Assembly: GCA_016710935.1 (NCBI GenBank)
Contig: JADJTY010000006.1
Location: forward strand, 1 to 64,000
DNA: 64,000 nucleotides
Direction: 5' to 3'
DNA from: Chitinophagaceae bacterium
GTDB taxonomy: Bacteria; Bacteroidota; Bacteroidia; Chitinophagales; Chitinophagaceae
How positions within the stretch are numbered: the first letter of the stretch is position 1; each line of letters opens with the position of its first letter. This document shows, piece by piece, positions 28,800 through 37,649 of the stretch. Below the pieces are notes generated by a model. The model had not been told where the DNA came from and made no database searches. It saw nothing but the letters and a program-made list of their open reading frames with translations. Position numbers and translations under genes: made by a program.

Positions 28800-29819
28800 T
28801 TAAAATTGATAACTGCTTAATGCAGCTGCATTTTCTTTTATAGCTTCTTTAAATTTTATAGCCACTTCTTCCAGTGGTTCTTTATTAAAACCTCCTGCAG
28901 CATTAAAATGCCCGCCACCGTTAAAATAGGTCCGTGCAAATGTATTTACATCAAACCCATCTTTGCTTCTGAATGAACTTTTACGTTCCTCTCCCCTGTC
29001 AATTATTACTGCAGCCAGCTTAATACCCTGTATACTTAACCCATAATTTACCAAACCTTCCGTATCGCCTGTTCTTACATTGTATTTAATGAGATCGGCC
29101 TGGGTTATGCTCATTAATACGGTATTATATTCGTAAAAAACCTCCATCCTGTTTAAAAGCACATGGCCAATGAACCTGAAACGGTTTTCCAGGAAATTAT
29201 CATACAGTGCTTCATGCACATGGCTGTGCTCCAGGCCTCTTTCTTTCAATTCATACACCATCTTATGTACACTGGCCTTAGTTGAAGGAAACCGGAAAGA
29301 ACCGGTGTCTGTCATCACACCTGCATACAGGCATTCACCTATTGCTGCATCTATTTTATCAATGTTCCCCGATCCAACTATAAAATCAAATACCATTTCA
29401 GCCGTTGAACTTTTCTCTGTATCACTTATTCCATAAGCAAAAACAGCGGTTTGTGGTTCCCGGTGATGGTCAATCAATATCCTGTCTGCTTTTGCCTGTT
29501 TCAGTTTCTCCTCCATCCGCTTTGTTCGGCTCAGGACGTTAAAATCCAGGCAAAAGATCCAATCAGCTTCGTCAATCAACTGATCAGCTTTGTTTGCCTG
29601 ACTCTCATAATCAAGCACCATGTTGCAGCCAGGCATCCAGTTTAAAAAATCGGCCCAGTTTGTGGGCGAAATTACTGTACAGGTATGACCAAGTTTATTT
29701 AAAAAATGATAAAGTCCCAGTGTAGATCCCATCGCATCCCCATCAGGTTTTTGGTGCATGGTTATCACCACCTTTTTGGGTTGTTGTAATAATGGATATA
29801 AATTATTAATAGCTTGCAT
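28800..29819 (-). CDS. nrnA: DHH-family phosphoesterase NrnA-like (oligoribonuclease / pAp phosphatase)
   Basis: 339 residues from ATG 29819. The DHH domain shows 'VVITMHQKPDGDAMGSTLGLYHFL' (metal motif I), 'WIFCLDFN' and 'RILIDHHREPQ' (the DHH motif), with 'ECLYAGVMTDTGSFRFPST'. The C-terminal DHHA1 domain has 'RSKDGFDVNTFARTYFNGGGHFNAAGG'. NrnA enzymes degrade short oligonucleotides and/or 3'-phosphoadenosine 5'-phosphate in the cytoplasm; which substrate dominates cannot be told here. The 39-base upstream extension to 29858 was rejected because the promoter element at 29828-29835 lies in it. Confidence 0.88.
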   Translation of the reverse strand: MQAINNLYPLLQQPKKVVITMHQKPDGDAMGSTLGLYHFLNKLGHTCTVISPTNWADFLNWMPGCNMVLDYESQANKADQLIDEADWIFCLDFNVLSRTKRMEEKLKQAKADRILIDHHREPQTAVFAYGISDTEKSSTAEMVFDFIVGSGNIDKIDAAIGECLYAGVMTDTGSFRFPSTKASVHKMVYELKERGLEHSHVHEALYDNFLENRFRFIGHVLLNRMEVFYEYNTVLMSITQADLIKYNVRTGDTEGLVNYGLSIQGIKLAAVIIDRGEERKSSFRSKDGFDVNTFARTYFNGGGHFNAAGGFNKEPLEEVAIKFKEAIKENAAALSSYQF

Positions 29820-29827
29820 AAAGGGCG

Positions 29828-29835
29828 CAAATGTA
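29828..29835 (-). promoter_or_regulatory. Promoter -7 element (TACATTTG) for nrnA
   Basis: TACATTTG on the minus strand with ATTG 20 bases upstream (29856-29859) matches the Bacteroidota promoter spacing. It ends eight bases before the nrnA ATG. Confidence 0.55.
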
Positions 29836-29986
29836 GTATAAAACAGCTTATAAACCAATTGAAGGATTTTAGATTTCGGATTTGCGTTTTAAGGTTTACA
29901 GGCACAGATTACTAATTTAAATGATTATTTAAGGCCTTGAAATTCACAAATCTAAAATCGTAATTCTAAAATCTGCAATCGCTTCC

Positions 29987-29994
29987 TATCTTTG
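29987..29994 (+). promoter_or_regulatory. -7 element (TATCTTTG) for ndk
   Basis: TATCTTTG fits TAnnTTTG and lies 20 bases before the chosen ndk ATG (30015). The region just upstream contains TCTAAAATC-type repeats in both orientations (29870-29980). Confidence 0.5.
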
Positions 29995-30014
29995 CGGCTC
30001 AAAAAATGAATAAA

Positions 30015-30431
30015 ATGAGTAACAGAACATTTACAATGATTAAGCCGGATGCTACAAAGAACGGACATACCGGTGCCATATTACAAATGATCAATGCAGC
30101 AGGTTTTCGCATTGTAGGCATGAAAATGACCTGGTTAAGCAAAGAAAAAGCAGGTGAATTTTATGCAGTACATGCTGCCAGGCCTTTTTATGGCGAACTG
30201 GTTGACTTTATGAGCAGCGGCCCGATCACTGCTGCTATTCTTGAAAAAGACAATGCAGTGGAAGATTTTCGCAAACTGATCGGGGCTACCAATCCTGCCG
30301 AAGCAGCAGATGGTACTATCCGTAAGCTGTATGCAACTTCCATCGGTGAAAATGCAGTACATGGCAGTGATAGCAATGAAAATGCGCTGATCGAAGGCGA
30401 TTTTTTCTTCAGCAAACTGGAGCAGTTTTAA
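30015..30431 (+). CDS. ndk: Nucleoside diphosphate kinase
   Basis: 138 residues, family length. It transfers the terminal phosphate of ATP to NDPs through a phosphohistidine. 'TFTMIKPDATKNGHTGAIL' opens the domain, and the active-site His is in 'GENAVHGSDSNENA' near residue 117. 'FYAVHAARPFYGELVDFMSSGP' is also typical. The first ATG at 30006 would add only MNK and is possible; MSNRTF is the usual start. A terminator follows within 30 bases, so it is a single-gene unit. Confidence 0.95.
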   Translation: MSNRTFTMIKPDATKNGHTGAILQMINAAGFRIVGMKMTWLSKEKAGEFYAVHAARPFYGELVDFMSSGPITAAILEKDNAVEDFRKLIGATNPAEAADGTIRKLYATSIGENAVHGSDSNENALIEGDFFFSKLEQF

Positions 30432-30456
30432 TAAAACGATAATTGAAGAATTGGCA

Positions 30457-30480
30457 ATGCCCCTGTTTTACCAGGGGCAT
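30457..30480 (+). terminator. Terminator after ndk
   Basis: ATGCCCCTG-TTTTAC-CAGGGGCAT followed by TTGTTT. Confidence 0.85.
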
Positions 30481-30704
30481 TTGTTTAAATCAAGCTTTTT
30501 GGGGGTTTGATCTTATCTTGAATTATAACGTAGGAGTATTCCCATTTATTGTAGCGCTTTTTATACTATTTCAAGTCTGAATAAGTGATATAGTTTCTAT
30601 GATATTTGCTGTATGTTACTGTCTCTACAATGGAAAGTTGTAGATTTGAATACCAAAAGTTTCCGGGAACGATTTGCAGGCCTGGTCTTTTAAAGAATTA
30701 CTAT

Positions 30705-31652
30705 ATGAAGAATATTAAACTGATAGAAGTACCATCTGAAATAGGTGCCGGTACCAGGGGCGCCAGTTTGGGAATTGATGCCATAAAAATTGCAGCATTG
30801 GATTTTATGAGTAATTTTTTCGTTCACTTTCCTTCCGAAAAAATTGAGGTTGACAACCATTTATTATACGAACCCATCCAATCGCCCTACGCCAAACGTT
30901 TGCAGGGTGTGCTGGGTGTGAATGAAAAGATAAGTAAAGCAGTTGCAGATTCTATAAAAGGACACTTTTTTCCGGTTGTACTCAGCGGCGACCACAGCAA
31001 TGCCAACGGTACCATTGCCGGTATTAAAATAGCAAAGCCTAAAAGTAAACTGGGTGTGATCTGGATAGATGCCCATGCTGACCTGCATACCCCGTATACA
31101 ACCCCGTCGGGCAATATACATGGTATGCCCATGGCGGCTTCTATTGGGGAAGATAATAAGGAAATGAGTGTTCATGAACTGGATGAAAAAACCCTTAAAC
31201 AATGGGAGCAGTTAAAAAGCCTGGGAAAAATTGTACCGAAGGTTTTGCCCGAAGATGTGGTTTTTATTTCGCTGCGTGATTTTGAAAAGGAAGAAAAGCA
31301 CCTGATTGAAAAACATGGTATGAAAGTAATTACTACGGCAGAAGTAAGGCGCAATGGGGCCGAAAACGTATGCCGTAAAGTTTTACGCTATTTGAGTGAT
31401 TGTACTGATATCTACGTAAGCTTTGATGTAGACAGCCTGGATTCAAGCATTTCAAAAGGTACGGGCACCCCGGTAAGCAATGGCTTGCGGGAAAGAGAAG
31501 TGGAAGATCTGATCAGCAAATTTATGCAGAACCGAAAAATATGCTGTTTTGAAATTACCGAGGTAAATCCAACATTGGATAAAGAAAACCTGATGGCTGA
31601 GATCGCTTTTAATATTTTACAGCGAAGTGTGAATGTATTGATGATGAACTAA
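30705..31652 (+). CDS. Arginase family protein (ureohydrolase)
   Basis: 315 residues from ATG 30705, which gives MKNIKLIEVPSEIGAGTRG. Manganese-binding ureohydrolase motifs are complete: 'VVLSGDHSNANGT', 'VIWIDAHADLHTP' with 'GNIHGMPMA', and 'YVSFDVDSLDSSISKGTGTPVSNGL', then 'CCFEITEVNPTLD'. The strongest fit is arginase (arginine to ornithine and urea); agmatinase or formimidoylglutamase are less likely given 'GTRGASLG' and the length. The gene lies 42 bases before a DUF1684 gene and close to a CtlX-type hydrolase, consistent with arginine catabolism. A 33-codon upstream extension was rejected as unlike the family. Confidence 0.88.
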   Translation: MKNIKLIEVPSEIGAGTRGASLGIDAIKIAALDFMSNFFVHFPSEKIEVDNHLLYEPIQSPYAKRLQGVLGVNEKISKAVADSIKGHFFPVVLSGDHSNANGTIAGIKIAKPKSKLGVIWIDAHADLHTPYTTPSGNIHGMPMAASIGEDNKEMSVHELDEKTLKQWEQLKSLGKIVPKVLPEDVVFISLRDFEKEEKHLIEKHGMKVITTAEVRRNGAENVCRKVLRYLSDCTDIYVSFDVDSLDSSISKGTGTPVSNGLREREVEDLISKFMQNRKICCFEITEVNPTLDKENLMAEIAFNILQRSVNVLMMN

Positions 31653-31660
31653 AACGCAGA

Positions 31661-31679
31661 CCCGCCTGCGGTGGGCAGG
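31661..31679. repeat. Palindromic repeat CCCGCCTGCGGTGGGCAGG
   Basis: A 19-base imperfect palindrome between arginase and the DUF1684 gene, of the same type as the CCTGCC/GGCAGG element at 26811-26829. Confidence 0.6.
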
Positions 31680-31694
31680 TTAAACTTATTTAAA

Positions 31695-32312
31695 ATGATT
31701 TTGCAGATTTTTTTTAAGCAAAGGGTATTTTTATTGGCAATCATCATGTTTGTCAGCGGGTTTGTATGCGCACAAAAAAAAGATATTTATACGGAGTCTA
31801 TCAAAGCTTACCAGAAAATGTATGTCGACAGCCATGAAGTAGTGAAAGGTAAAGATAAAAGACAATTTCATTTCTTCCCTATCAACAAAAATTACCAGGT
31901 TAGTGCTTACTTTGAAAGGATCTATGATAGTGTAGGTTTTACCATGAATACGTCTGCCGGCACCGTAAAATATTTTTATAAATATGGCAGGCTGGATTTT
32001 ATAATAGATGGTAAGGAATGCCTGCTTTACGTTTACCAGGGAAAAGACCTGATGCAAACCGAACAATACAAAGACTATTTATTTGTTCCCTTTACCGATG
32101 CCACCACCGGCAACGAAAGTTATGGCAGCGGACGCTACCTGGAGTTTTATAAAAAAGATATTGAAGGCGATAGTTTACAAATGGATTTTAATAAAGCTTA
32201 CAACCCTTACTGTGCCTATGCTACCGGCTTTAAGTGCCCCATACCACCCAAAGAGAACCGCCTGGCCCTTCCCATAAAGGCTGGCGAAATGAATTTTGGC
32301 AAAGCACATTGA
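31695..32312 (+). CDS. DUF1684 domain secreted protein
   Basis: 205 residues from ATG 31695. The signal peptide ends near 'VSGFVCAQ'. DUF1684 features follow: 'FFPINKNYQVSAYFERI', 'GRLDFIIDGKECLLYVYQG', 'LFVPFTDATTGNESYGSGRYLEF' and the signature 'NPYCAYATGFKCPIPPKENRLALPIKAGE'. Function unknown; proteins of this family are often envelope located. The upstream ATG at 31671 overlaps a palindromic repeat and was rejected. The stop codon TGA overlaps the ATG of the next gene by one base (TGATG), so the two are translationally coupled. Confidence 0.87.
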   Translation: MILQIFFKQRVFLLAIIMFVSGFVCAQKKDIYTESIKAYQKMYVDSHEVVKGKDKRQFHFFPINKNYQVSAYFERIYDSVGFTMNTSAGTVKYFYKYGRLDFIIDGKECLLYVYQGKDLMQTEQYKDYLFVPFTDATTGNESYGSGRYLEFYKKDIEGDSLQMDFNKAYNPYCAYATGFKCPIPPKENRLALPIKAGEMNFGKAH

Positions 32313-33223
32313 TGATGCAAAACACTACGCACCTGTTAATGATACAGCCGGTTAATTTCGGCTTTAATACCGAAACAGCGGTTAACAATACTTTTCAAAG
32401 AAAATTGGGAGGTAACGTACAGCAAAAGGCTTTGCAGGAGTTTTATGAATTTGTTGAATTGCTTCGCAAAAATAAAGTACATGTAACTGTTGTTGAAGAC
32501 AGCCAGCATCCTGCTACACCTGATGCTATCTTTCCAAATAACTGGATATCTTTTCATGCTGATGGCCGGATATTTTTATACCCTATGTTTGCAGTAAGCA
32601 GAAGGCTTGAAAGAAAAGATGCCGTACTGGATATTGTTAAGCAAAGATTTTCTGTTAGTGGAATTGTTGATCTAACCGGATCAGAAAGGGATGATCTTTT
32701 TCTGGAAGGTACCGGCAGCATGGTTTTAGACCGTGAAAACAAAATAGCTTATGCCTGTTTATCACCCAGAACAAATGAACAATTATTACAGGAATTTTGT
32801 AAACTGGTTGCTTACAGCCCAGTATCTTTCAGAGCCACCGACAGTACAGGTGTAGATATTTACCATACCAATGTGATGATGTGTATCGCTGATACGTATG
32901 CAGTTGTTTGCCTGGAATCAATTGCTGATGAAACTGAAAAGAAAAACCTCGTCTCCTCTTTAAGATTGACAAACAAAGAGATCATTGAAATCTCTATACA
33001 GCAGCTACACCATTTTGCAGGCAATATGCTGCAGGTAATGGATGAAGATGGAGCATTGCTGCTGGTCATGTCAACACAGGCTTATCAATCTTTAACCGCT
33101 TCACAAATTGAAATACTGCAAAAACACAACCGCATCATTCATTCATCATTACATACCATTGAAACGGCAGGTGGCGGCAGCGCCAGGTGCATGATGGCAG
33201 AGATTTTCCTCAGGAAGAAATAG
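32312..33223 (+). CDS. ctlX: CtlX-type citrulline/arginine amidinohydrolase
   Basis: 303 residues. A pentein-fold enzyme related to arginine deiminase: 'LLMIQPVNFGFNTETA' (conserved N-terminal strand), 'ATPDAIFPNNWISFHADG' (substrate-binding N/D/W region), 'LEGTGSMVLDRENKIAYACLSPRT', 'VDIYHTNVMMCIAD' with catalytic His, and the C-terminal active-site Cys in 'GGGSARCMMAEIFL'. CtlX is described as converting citrulline to ornithine (family knowledge); arginine deiminase activity is the alternative. The ATG at 32312 overlaps the DUF1684 stop; a further upstream ATG at 32234 lies inside that gene. With arginase upstream it forms an arginine/citrulline set. Confidence 0.85.
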   Translation: MMQNTTHLLMIQPVNFGFNTETAVNNTFQRKLGGNVQQKALQEFYEFVELLRKNKVHVTVVEDSQHPATPDAIFPNNWISFHADGRIFLYPMFAVSRRLERKDAVLDIVKQRFSVSGIVDLTGSERDDLFLEGTGSMVLDRENKIAYACLSPRTNEQLLQEFCKLVAYSPVSFRATDSTGVDIYHTNVMMCIADTYAVVCLESIADETEKKNLVSSLRLTNKEIIEISIQQLHHFAGNMLQVMDEDGALLLVMSTQAYQSLTASQIEILQKHNRIIHSSLHTIETAGGGSARCMMAEIFLRKK

Positions 33224-33324
33224 GGATTAAAACACATAAGCAGCATTTTCCAATTAATAATAGTCTAATATTCTAATGCCCGTTTTTCATCAGGTCATTT
33301 CTTTAACGTAATAAAAGAACCAAT

Positions 33325-34386
33325 ATGAAAACGATATTGAAGGTATTTCTTGTTTTGAGCATTCTTTTTGTTGCCAACTCATGCCAAAAGGAAGTAAGTA
33401 ATACTACTGAAATCCCAACAGAACATGTGTATATATCAGGATGGGATGCTACTGCAGGAACAGGAGCCATTGGCACATATTGGACAAATGGATTTGCTAC
33501 TGTTTTGCCGGCAGCAAGCAGAATGAGGCATGTAAATGCCATTTTTGTTGAAGGTGAAGATATTTATTTAGCAGGAACTGAATATGTTGCCGGCAAGTGG
33601 ATAGCAAAAGTTATCAAGAACGGTGAAGCTTCCATTATTTCAGAAAGCCCCAATGAAATCAATATTACTTCAATGTATGTTTCAGGATCAGATGTGTATG
33701 TATGTGGATATGGAGTTAATAATGGTGTTGGAAGGCATATTGCCAAGTATTGGAAAAATGGAACAGTTTTTAATTTAGGCGATGGCATATCTGATACAAG
33801 GGCAAATGCAATTGTTGTTTCGGGTAATGATGTGTATGTTGCAGGAAGCATAATAAATGAACCTGTTTTTGTAGCCCGGTACTGGAAAAATGGAATTCCT
33901 GTTGATCTCACTTTACCCCTCGGAGATGCCGGTTTGCATACCATTGCAGTTAAAGGAAATGATGTATATGCAGGAGGATACGAAAAAGTAGGGCTAATAA
34001 ATGTAGCAAGATATTGGAAGAATGGGGTTGCAGTTGATCTTTCTGATGGTATACTTGATGCAACTATCGCCGCAATTACGCTAGAAGGATCAGTAGTTCA
34101 TGCTGTAGGTGCTCAATCAATTGATAGTCGAGGACACTCAATAGCAATATATTGGAAAGATGGTGTATCAACCAAACTTTCAAATGGTTCTTTAGGTCAG
34201 TTTGCCAATGCTATTTTTGTAAAGGGCGATGATGTGTACATTACAGGAAATGAATCCAGAATGGGGGCCGGGGATATTTATGCTACTACCTATGGAAAGT
34301 ATTGGAAGAATGGTGTATTGGTTAATAACGGTGTCTTTCCCTCAACAGCTTTAACCTATGCTACCGCAATTTTTGTAACCGACTAA
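33325..34386 (+). CDS. Lipoprotein with seven propeller-type repeats
   Basis: 353 residues. Lipoprotein signal MKTILKVFLVLSILFVANSC with Cys at 20. The rest is seven repeats of about 45 residues of the form 'AIxVxGxDVYxxGY ... xxAKYWKNGxxVxLxDG', the YW(K)NG turns being near residues 52, 92, 136, 180, 224, 269 and 324. The last strand 'YATAIFVTD' can complete the first repeat ('VYISGWDA'), as in a closed seven-bladed propeller (inference). I do not recognise a named family. Probably surface- or periplasm-anchored. Stands alone between ctlX and the terminator of the facing TPR gene. Confidence 0.8.
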   Translation: MKTILKVFLVLSILFVANSCQKEVSNTTEIPTEHVYISGWDATAGTGAIGTYWTNGFATVLPAASRMRHVNAIFVEGEDIYLAGTEYVAGKWIAKVIKNGEASIISESPNEINITSMYVSGSDVYVCGYGVNNGVGRHIAKYWKNGTVFNLGDGISDTRANAIVVSGNDVYVAGSIINEPVFVARYWKNGIPVDLTLPLGDAGLHTIAVKGNDVYAGGYEKVGLINVARYWKNGVAVDLSDGILDATIAAITLEGSVVHAVGAQSIDSRGHSIAIYWKDGVSTKLSNGSLGQFANAIFVKGDDVYITGNESRMGAGDIYATTYGKYWKNGVLVNNGVFPSTALTYATAIFVTD

Positions 34387-34395
34387 AAATCAAAA

Positions 34396-34423
34396 AAGTC
34401 ACTTCGTTTTAACAAAGTGGCTT
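34396..34423 (-). terminator. Terminator of the TPR gene
   Basis: AAGTCACTT / AAGTGGCTT pair around a short loop, and on the minus strand the stem is followed by TTTTTTG. It lies 24 bases beyond the TPR gene stop and may also end the facing gene. Confidence 0.6.
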
Positions 34424-34446
34424 CAAACAAATATCAATCGAAAATA

Positions 34447-35469
34447 TTACATACCCGGAAGCGATTTTTTAGATTTTAACGAGGCCAGGGACGGATCCAG
34501 TTCAATGGCTTTATCGCACATCTGCATGCCTCTTTCTACCATTCCTTTCTTCTGAAAACAAAGACCGGCCTGGTATAGCGCTTTACCATCCTTCATATCC
34601 ATTTCAAGTAACATCTGGCAAAATTCCAGGGCCTTATCATAATTCTTACTTTCGTAAAAAGCGGTAGCTACATCCCGTATCAATTCCTTATCACCCGGCC
34701 TGCGCCTTACCAGGTCGCTTAATAATTTGTCACCATTATCAAAATCGCCGCTGTAAACATAGGCAAAGCCCAGGTTCTCATTAAAGTCATTTCCTCTTAT
34801 AAAGCCCAGTTCTGCTGCTTTGGTATAGGCAACAACAGCTTTTTTAAAACTGTTGGTGTTGGAGTAAAGTAACCCCAGTTCAAAAAACCACTTGCTTTTT
34901 TTATCATCCAGTAAAACGGCCTTTTCGTACCAGGTAATGGCTTTAGGCTCAAACCCCATAGCCAAATAATTACTGGCTAAGGTATACGTGAGTTCTGCAT
35001 CTTTAGGGTTTTTATTTACCTGGGCCATTAGTAATTTTTCTGCCTTGCCATAGTCTTCCAGATTATAATAACTTAACGCAGATATCCTGTCTTTATCTGT
35101 ACAGGTTTTACATTTTTGCACCATATCAAGCGCCTGTTGAAATTGCCTGTAATTAAAATAGATATTGGTGAGTTCCTTTATTGCCGTTTCATTTTTAGGA
35201 TCCAGTTCAAGCGCTTTTGTAAAATCTGCTTTGGCGGCATCCGTTCTGCGCATTTCATTGTTGGTATAGCCTTTTTCAATATAGGCATCTACATAAGCTG
35301 TGTTAATTTCAATGGCTTTTGTAAAATGATCTGAAGCAACCAGGTAGCGTTTAGCTTTCTTTTCTTCCAGGCCTTTTTGAAAATAGAAAAGGGAGCTGTC
35401 GTTATGTTGAGCTGCAAAACCAGTTACAGTAATGGCAACAGCTATGAGGAAAGTGAGGCCTTTTTTCAT
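34447..35469 (-). CDS. Secreted TPR-repeat protein
   Basis: 340 residues. Signal peptide MKKGLTFLIAVAITVTGFA, then tandem tetratricopeptide repeats over nearly the whole length, for example 'YLVASDHFTKAIEINTAYVDAYIEKG', 'AAKADFTKALELDPKNETAIKEL', 'AITWYEKAVLLDDKKSKWFFELG' and 'GMQMCDKAIELDPSLASL', about eight in all. TPR proteins act as protein-protein scaffolds; no enzymatic domain is present. Same strand as glgB with 28 bases between them, so possibly co-transcribed, though a role in glycogen metabolism is not indicated. Confidence 0.85.
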   Translation of the reverse strand: MKKGLTFLIAVAITVTGFAAQHNDSSLFYFQKGLEEKKAKRYLVASDHFTKAIEINTAYVDAYIEKGYTNNEMRRTDAAKADFTKALELDPKNETAIKELTNIYFNYRQFQQALDMVQKCKTCTDKDRISALSYYNLEDYGKAEKLLMAQVNKNPKDAELTYTLASNYLAMGFEPKAITWYEKAVLLDDKKSKWFFELGLLYSNTNSFKKAVVAYTKAAELGFIRGNDFNENLGFAYVYSGDFDNGDKLLSDLVRRRPGDKELIRDVATAFYESKNYDKALEFCQMLLEMDMKDGKALYQAGLCFQKKGMVERGMQMCDKAIELDPSLASLKSKKSLPGM

Positions 35470-35497
35470 ATAAGTATGGATACAATAATTATTCCAA

Positions 35498-37504
35498 TCA
35501 CCGGAATATTACACCTCCTAACGCTGGAAGATGGACATTTATTTCATAGATCCCTTTCTTTTTATCCACCAGGGTAACCTGCGGCGAAGGATTGAAGACC
35601 TTGCCTGTTCCCCAGTACTGTAACAGATCACTGTTAAACACCTCTGACCATGCAGCTTTACCCTTCACTTTTAACTTCCAGTCTCTTCTTACAACAGGCG
35701 TTAGGTTTAAAATAATCAACATATCGTTTTTTTTGTTCTTTCCCTTGCGCATATAAGCCACAACCGACTCGGAGCGGTGGCTCAGATCGATCCATTCAAA
35801 CCCCTTTGTATTGTACTGCAACTCGTGCAGGGCCGGTTCATTTTTGTATAACCCATTTAAGTCTCTCACACAATCCTGCATTTGCCGGTTGCAATCAAAC
35901 TGCAACAGTTCCCAATCCAGTTCCGATTTATAATTCCATTCGGTGGTTTGGGCAAATTCGTTACCCATAAATAAAAGTTTGGTTCCGGGGTGTGTAAACA
36001 TGTACGTATATAAAAGGCGCAGGGTTGCAAATTTCTGCCACTCATCCCCGGGCAATTTGTACAGCATGGGGCTTTTGCCATGTACCACTTCATCATGACT
36101 AAAGGGAAGCATAAAATTTTCGTCGTAGTAATACATCATGCTGAACGAAAACTTATCCTGGTGAAACTGCCGCATCAGCGGATCCATCTTAAAATAATCA
36201 AGCGTATCATGCATCCAGCCCATCATCCACTTCATGCCAAAACCAAGCCCACCGGCTGTTGTAGGTTTTGATATTTTTGGCCAGTCGCTGGCTTCTTCTG
36301 CTATGGTTTGTACATCCGGAAAATCGCGGTAAACCGTTTCATTAAAATGTTTGATGAATTCAATGGCTTCCAGGTTGCCATTACCGCCAAATTTATTGGG
36401 TGTCCACTCCCCTTCCTTGCGGGAATAATCGAGGCGCAGAATAGAATTTACCGCATCAACCCTTATACCATCCACATGAAACTGATCGAGCCAGAAACGG
36501 GCACTGCTGATAAGAAAGGAACGCACTTCTCCCCGGGCGTAATTAAAAATATAACTGTTCCAGTCCTGGTGATAGCCCTTCGTCATATCAGCATATTCAT
36601 AGGTATGCGTACCATCAAACATAAACAGGCCATGTGCATCATACGGAAAATGCGAGGGCACCCAATCCAATATAACGCCAATATCCTGCTGGTGAAAAGC
36701 ATCAATCAGGTCACGAAAATCGTCGGGTGTGCCAAAACGTGATGTAGCTGCAAAATAACCGGTACCCTGGTATCCCCAACTTCCATCAAAAGGAAATTCC
36801 ATAACGGGCATTAGTTCTACATGCGTAAACCCCATCTCTTTTACATACGGCACCAGGTGCTTTTTCAGTTCTATATAGCTGTTAAAACTTTCTTCATCTG
36901 TTTTAACCGGGCGCATCCAGCTGCCCAGGTGCACTTCATAAACACTCCAGGGGGCATGCAGTGCATTGTGCTTTTTTCTCTTTTTCATCCAGGCTGTATC
37001 ATTCCACGGATGTGCAGTATGCCAGGTAATGGAGGCTGTTGCGGGCCTTAATTCGCAATATTGACCATATGGGTCAGTTTTTTTTAAGATGGTACCTTTA
37101 AATCCTTTAATATAGTATTTGTAGGTTTCACCGGCTTTAATATGGGGTATAAAACCTTCCCAGATGCCGGATTTATCGAGCCGTACATAAAGCGGGTGCT
37201 CTTTTTCTTTCCAGCCATTAAATTCGCCGATAACCGCAATCTTTGTAGCATTGGGCGCCCACACCGCAAAATAAAACCCCGGTGTATGTAAAACCTCCCG
37301 GTAATGACTCCCAAATTTCTGGTAGCCATTATACAAAGTACCGTTCTTAAAATTTACAATGTCTTCATCCGTAAATAAGGAATAATTCCAAACTGGTTTT
37401 GAAGCATCAATAAAATGTGCTTCCTCGTATTTTAACGGCACGGGATGGGGTGCTTTCCTTTTTATTGTAGATTTTATTACCGGCTGTGGTTTAGATGTTG
37501 CCAT
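35498..37504 (-). CDS. glgB: 1,4-alpha-glucan branching enzyme
   Basis: 668 residues, GH13. It introduces alpha-1,6 branches into glycogen. A CBM48 domain near 75-165 ('FYFAVWAPNATKIAVIGEFNGW') precedes the (beta/alpha)8 barrel. Catalytic residues: Asp near 350 in 'FHVDGIRVDAVNSI', Glu near 403 in 'TIAEEASDWP', and the third acid in 'LPFSHDEVVHGK'. 'GYQGTGYFAATSRFGTPDDF' and 'LLFMGNEFAQTTEWN' are also typical. A short C-terminal beta domain ends 'PALGGVIFR'. glgC and glgA lie 5 kb away on the same strand, separated by a barrel/GLPGLI pair and a transposase. Confidence 0.95.
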   Translation of the reverse strand: MATSKPQPVIKSTIKRKAPHPVPLKYEEAHFIDASKPVWNYSLFTDEDIVNFKNGTLYNGYQKFGSHYREVLHTPGFYFAVWAPNATKIAVIGEFNGWKEKEHPLYVRLDKSGIWEGFIPHIKAGETYKYYIKGFKGTILKKTDPYGQYCELRPATASITWHTAHPWNDTAWMKKRKKHNALHAPWSVYEVHLGSWMRPVKTDEESFNSYIELKKHLVPYVKEMGFTHVELMPVMEFPFDGSWGYQGTGYFAATSRFGTPDDFRDLIDAFHQQDIGVILDWVPSHFPYDAHGLFMFDGTHTYEYADMTKGYHQDWNSYIFNYARGEVRSFLISSARFWLDQFHVDGIRVDAVNSILRLDYSRKEGEWTPNKFGGNGNLEAIEFIKHFNETVYRDFPDVQTIAEEASDWPKISKPTTAGGLGFGMKWMMGWMHDTLDYFKMDPLMRQFHQDKFSFSMMYYYDENFMLPFSHDEVVHGKSPMLYKLPGDEWQKFATLRLLYTYMFTHPGTKLLFMGNEFAQTTEWNYKSELDWELLQFDCNRQMQDCVRDLNGLYKNEPALHELQYNTKGFEWIDLSHRSESVVAYMRKGKNKKNDMLIILNLTPVVRRDWKLKVKGKAAWSEVFNSDLLQYWGTGKVFNPSPQVTLVDKKKGIYEINVHLPALGGVIFR

Positions 37505-37649
37505 TTATAGAAATGCCTTTTCAATGTTTGAATTAAATATGCAATTTTGATTTAACGTAAATTTAAGAATTACGTATCAGTTTATAAGATTTATTGTTCC
37601 ATCTTTCATCAAGAATTTAGTTTTATCCATAACCCAATACAACTGCTGT

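Noticed and set aside
35866..37329. Several ORFs of 60-144 codons overlapping glgB
   Set aside because: Shadows of the glgB frame on either strand.
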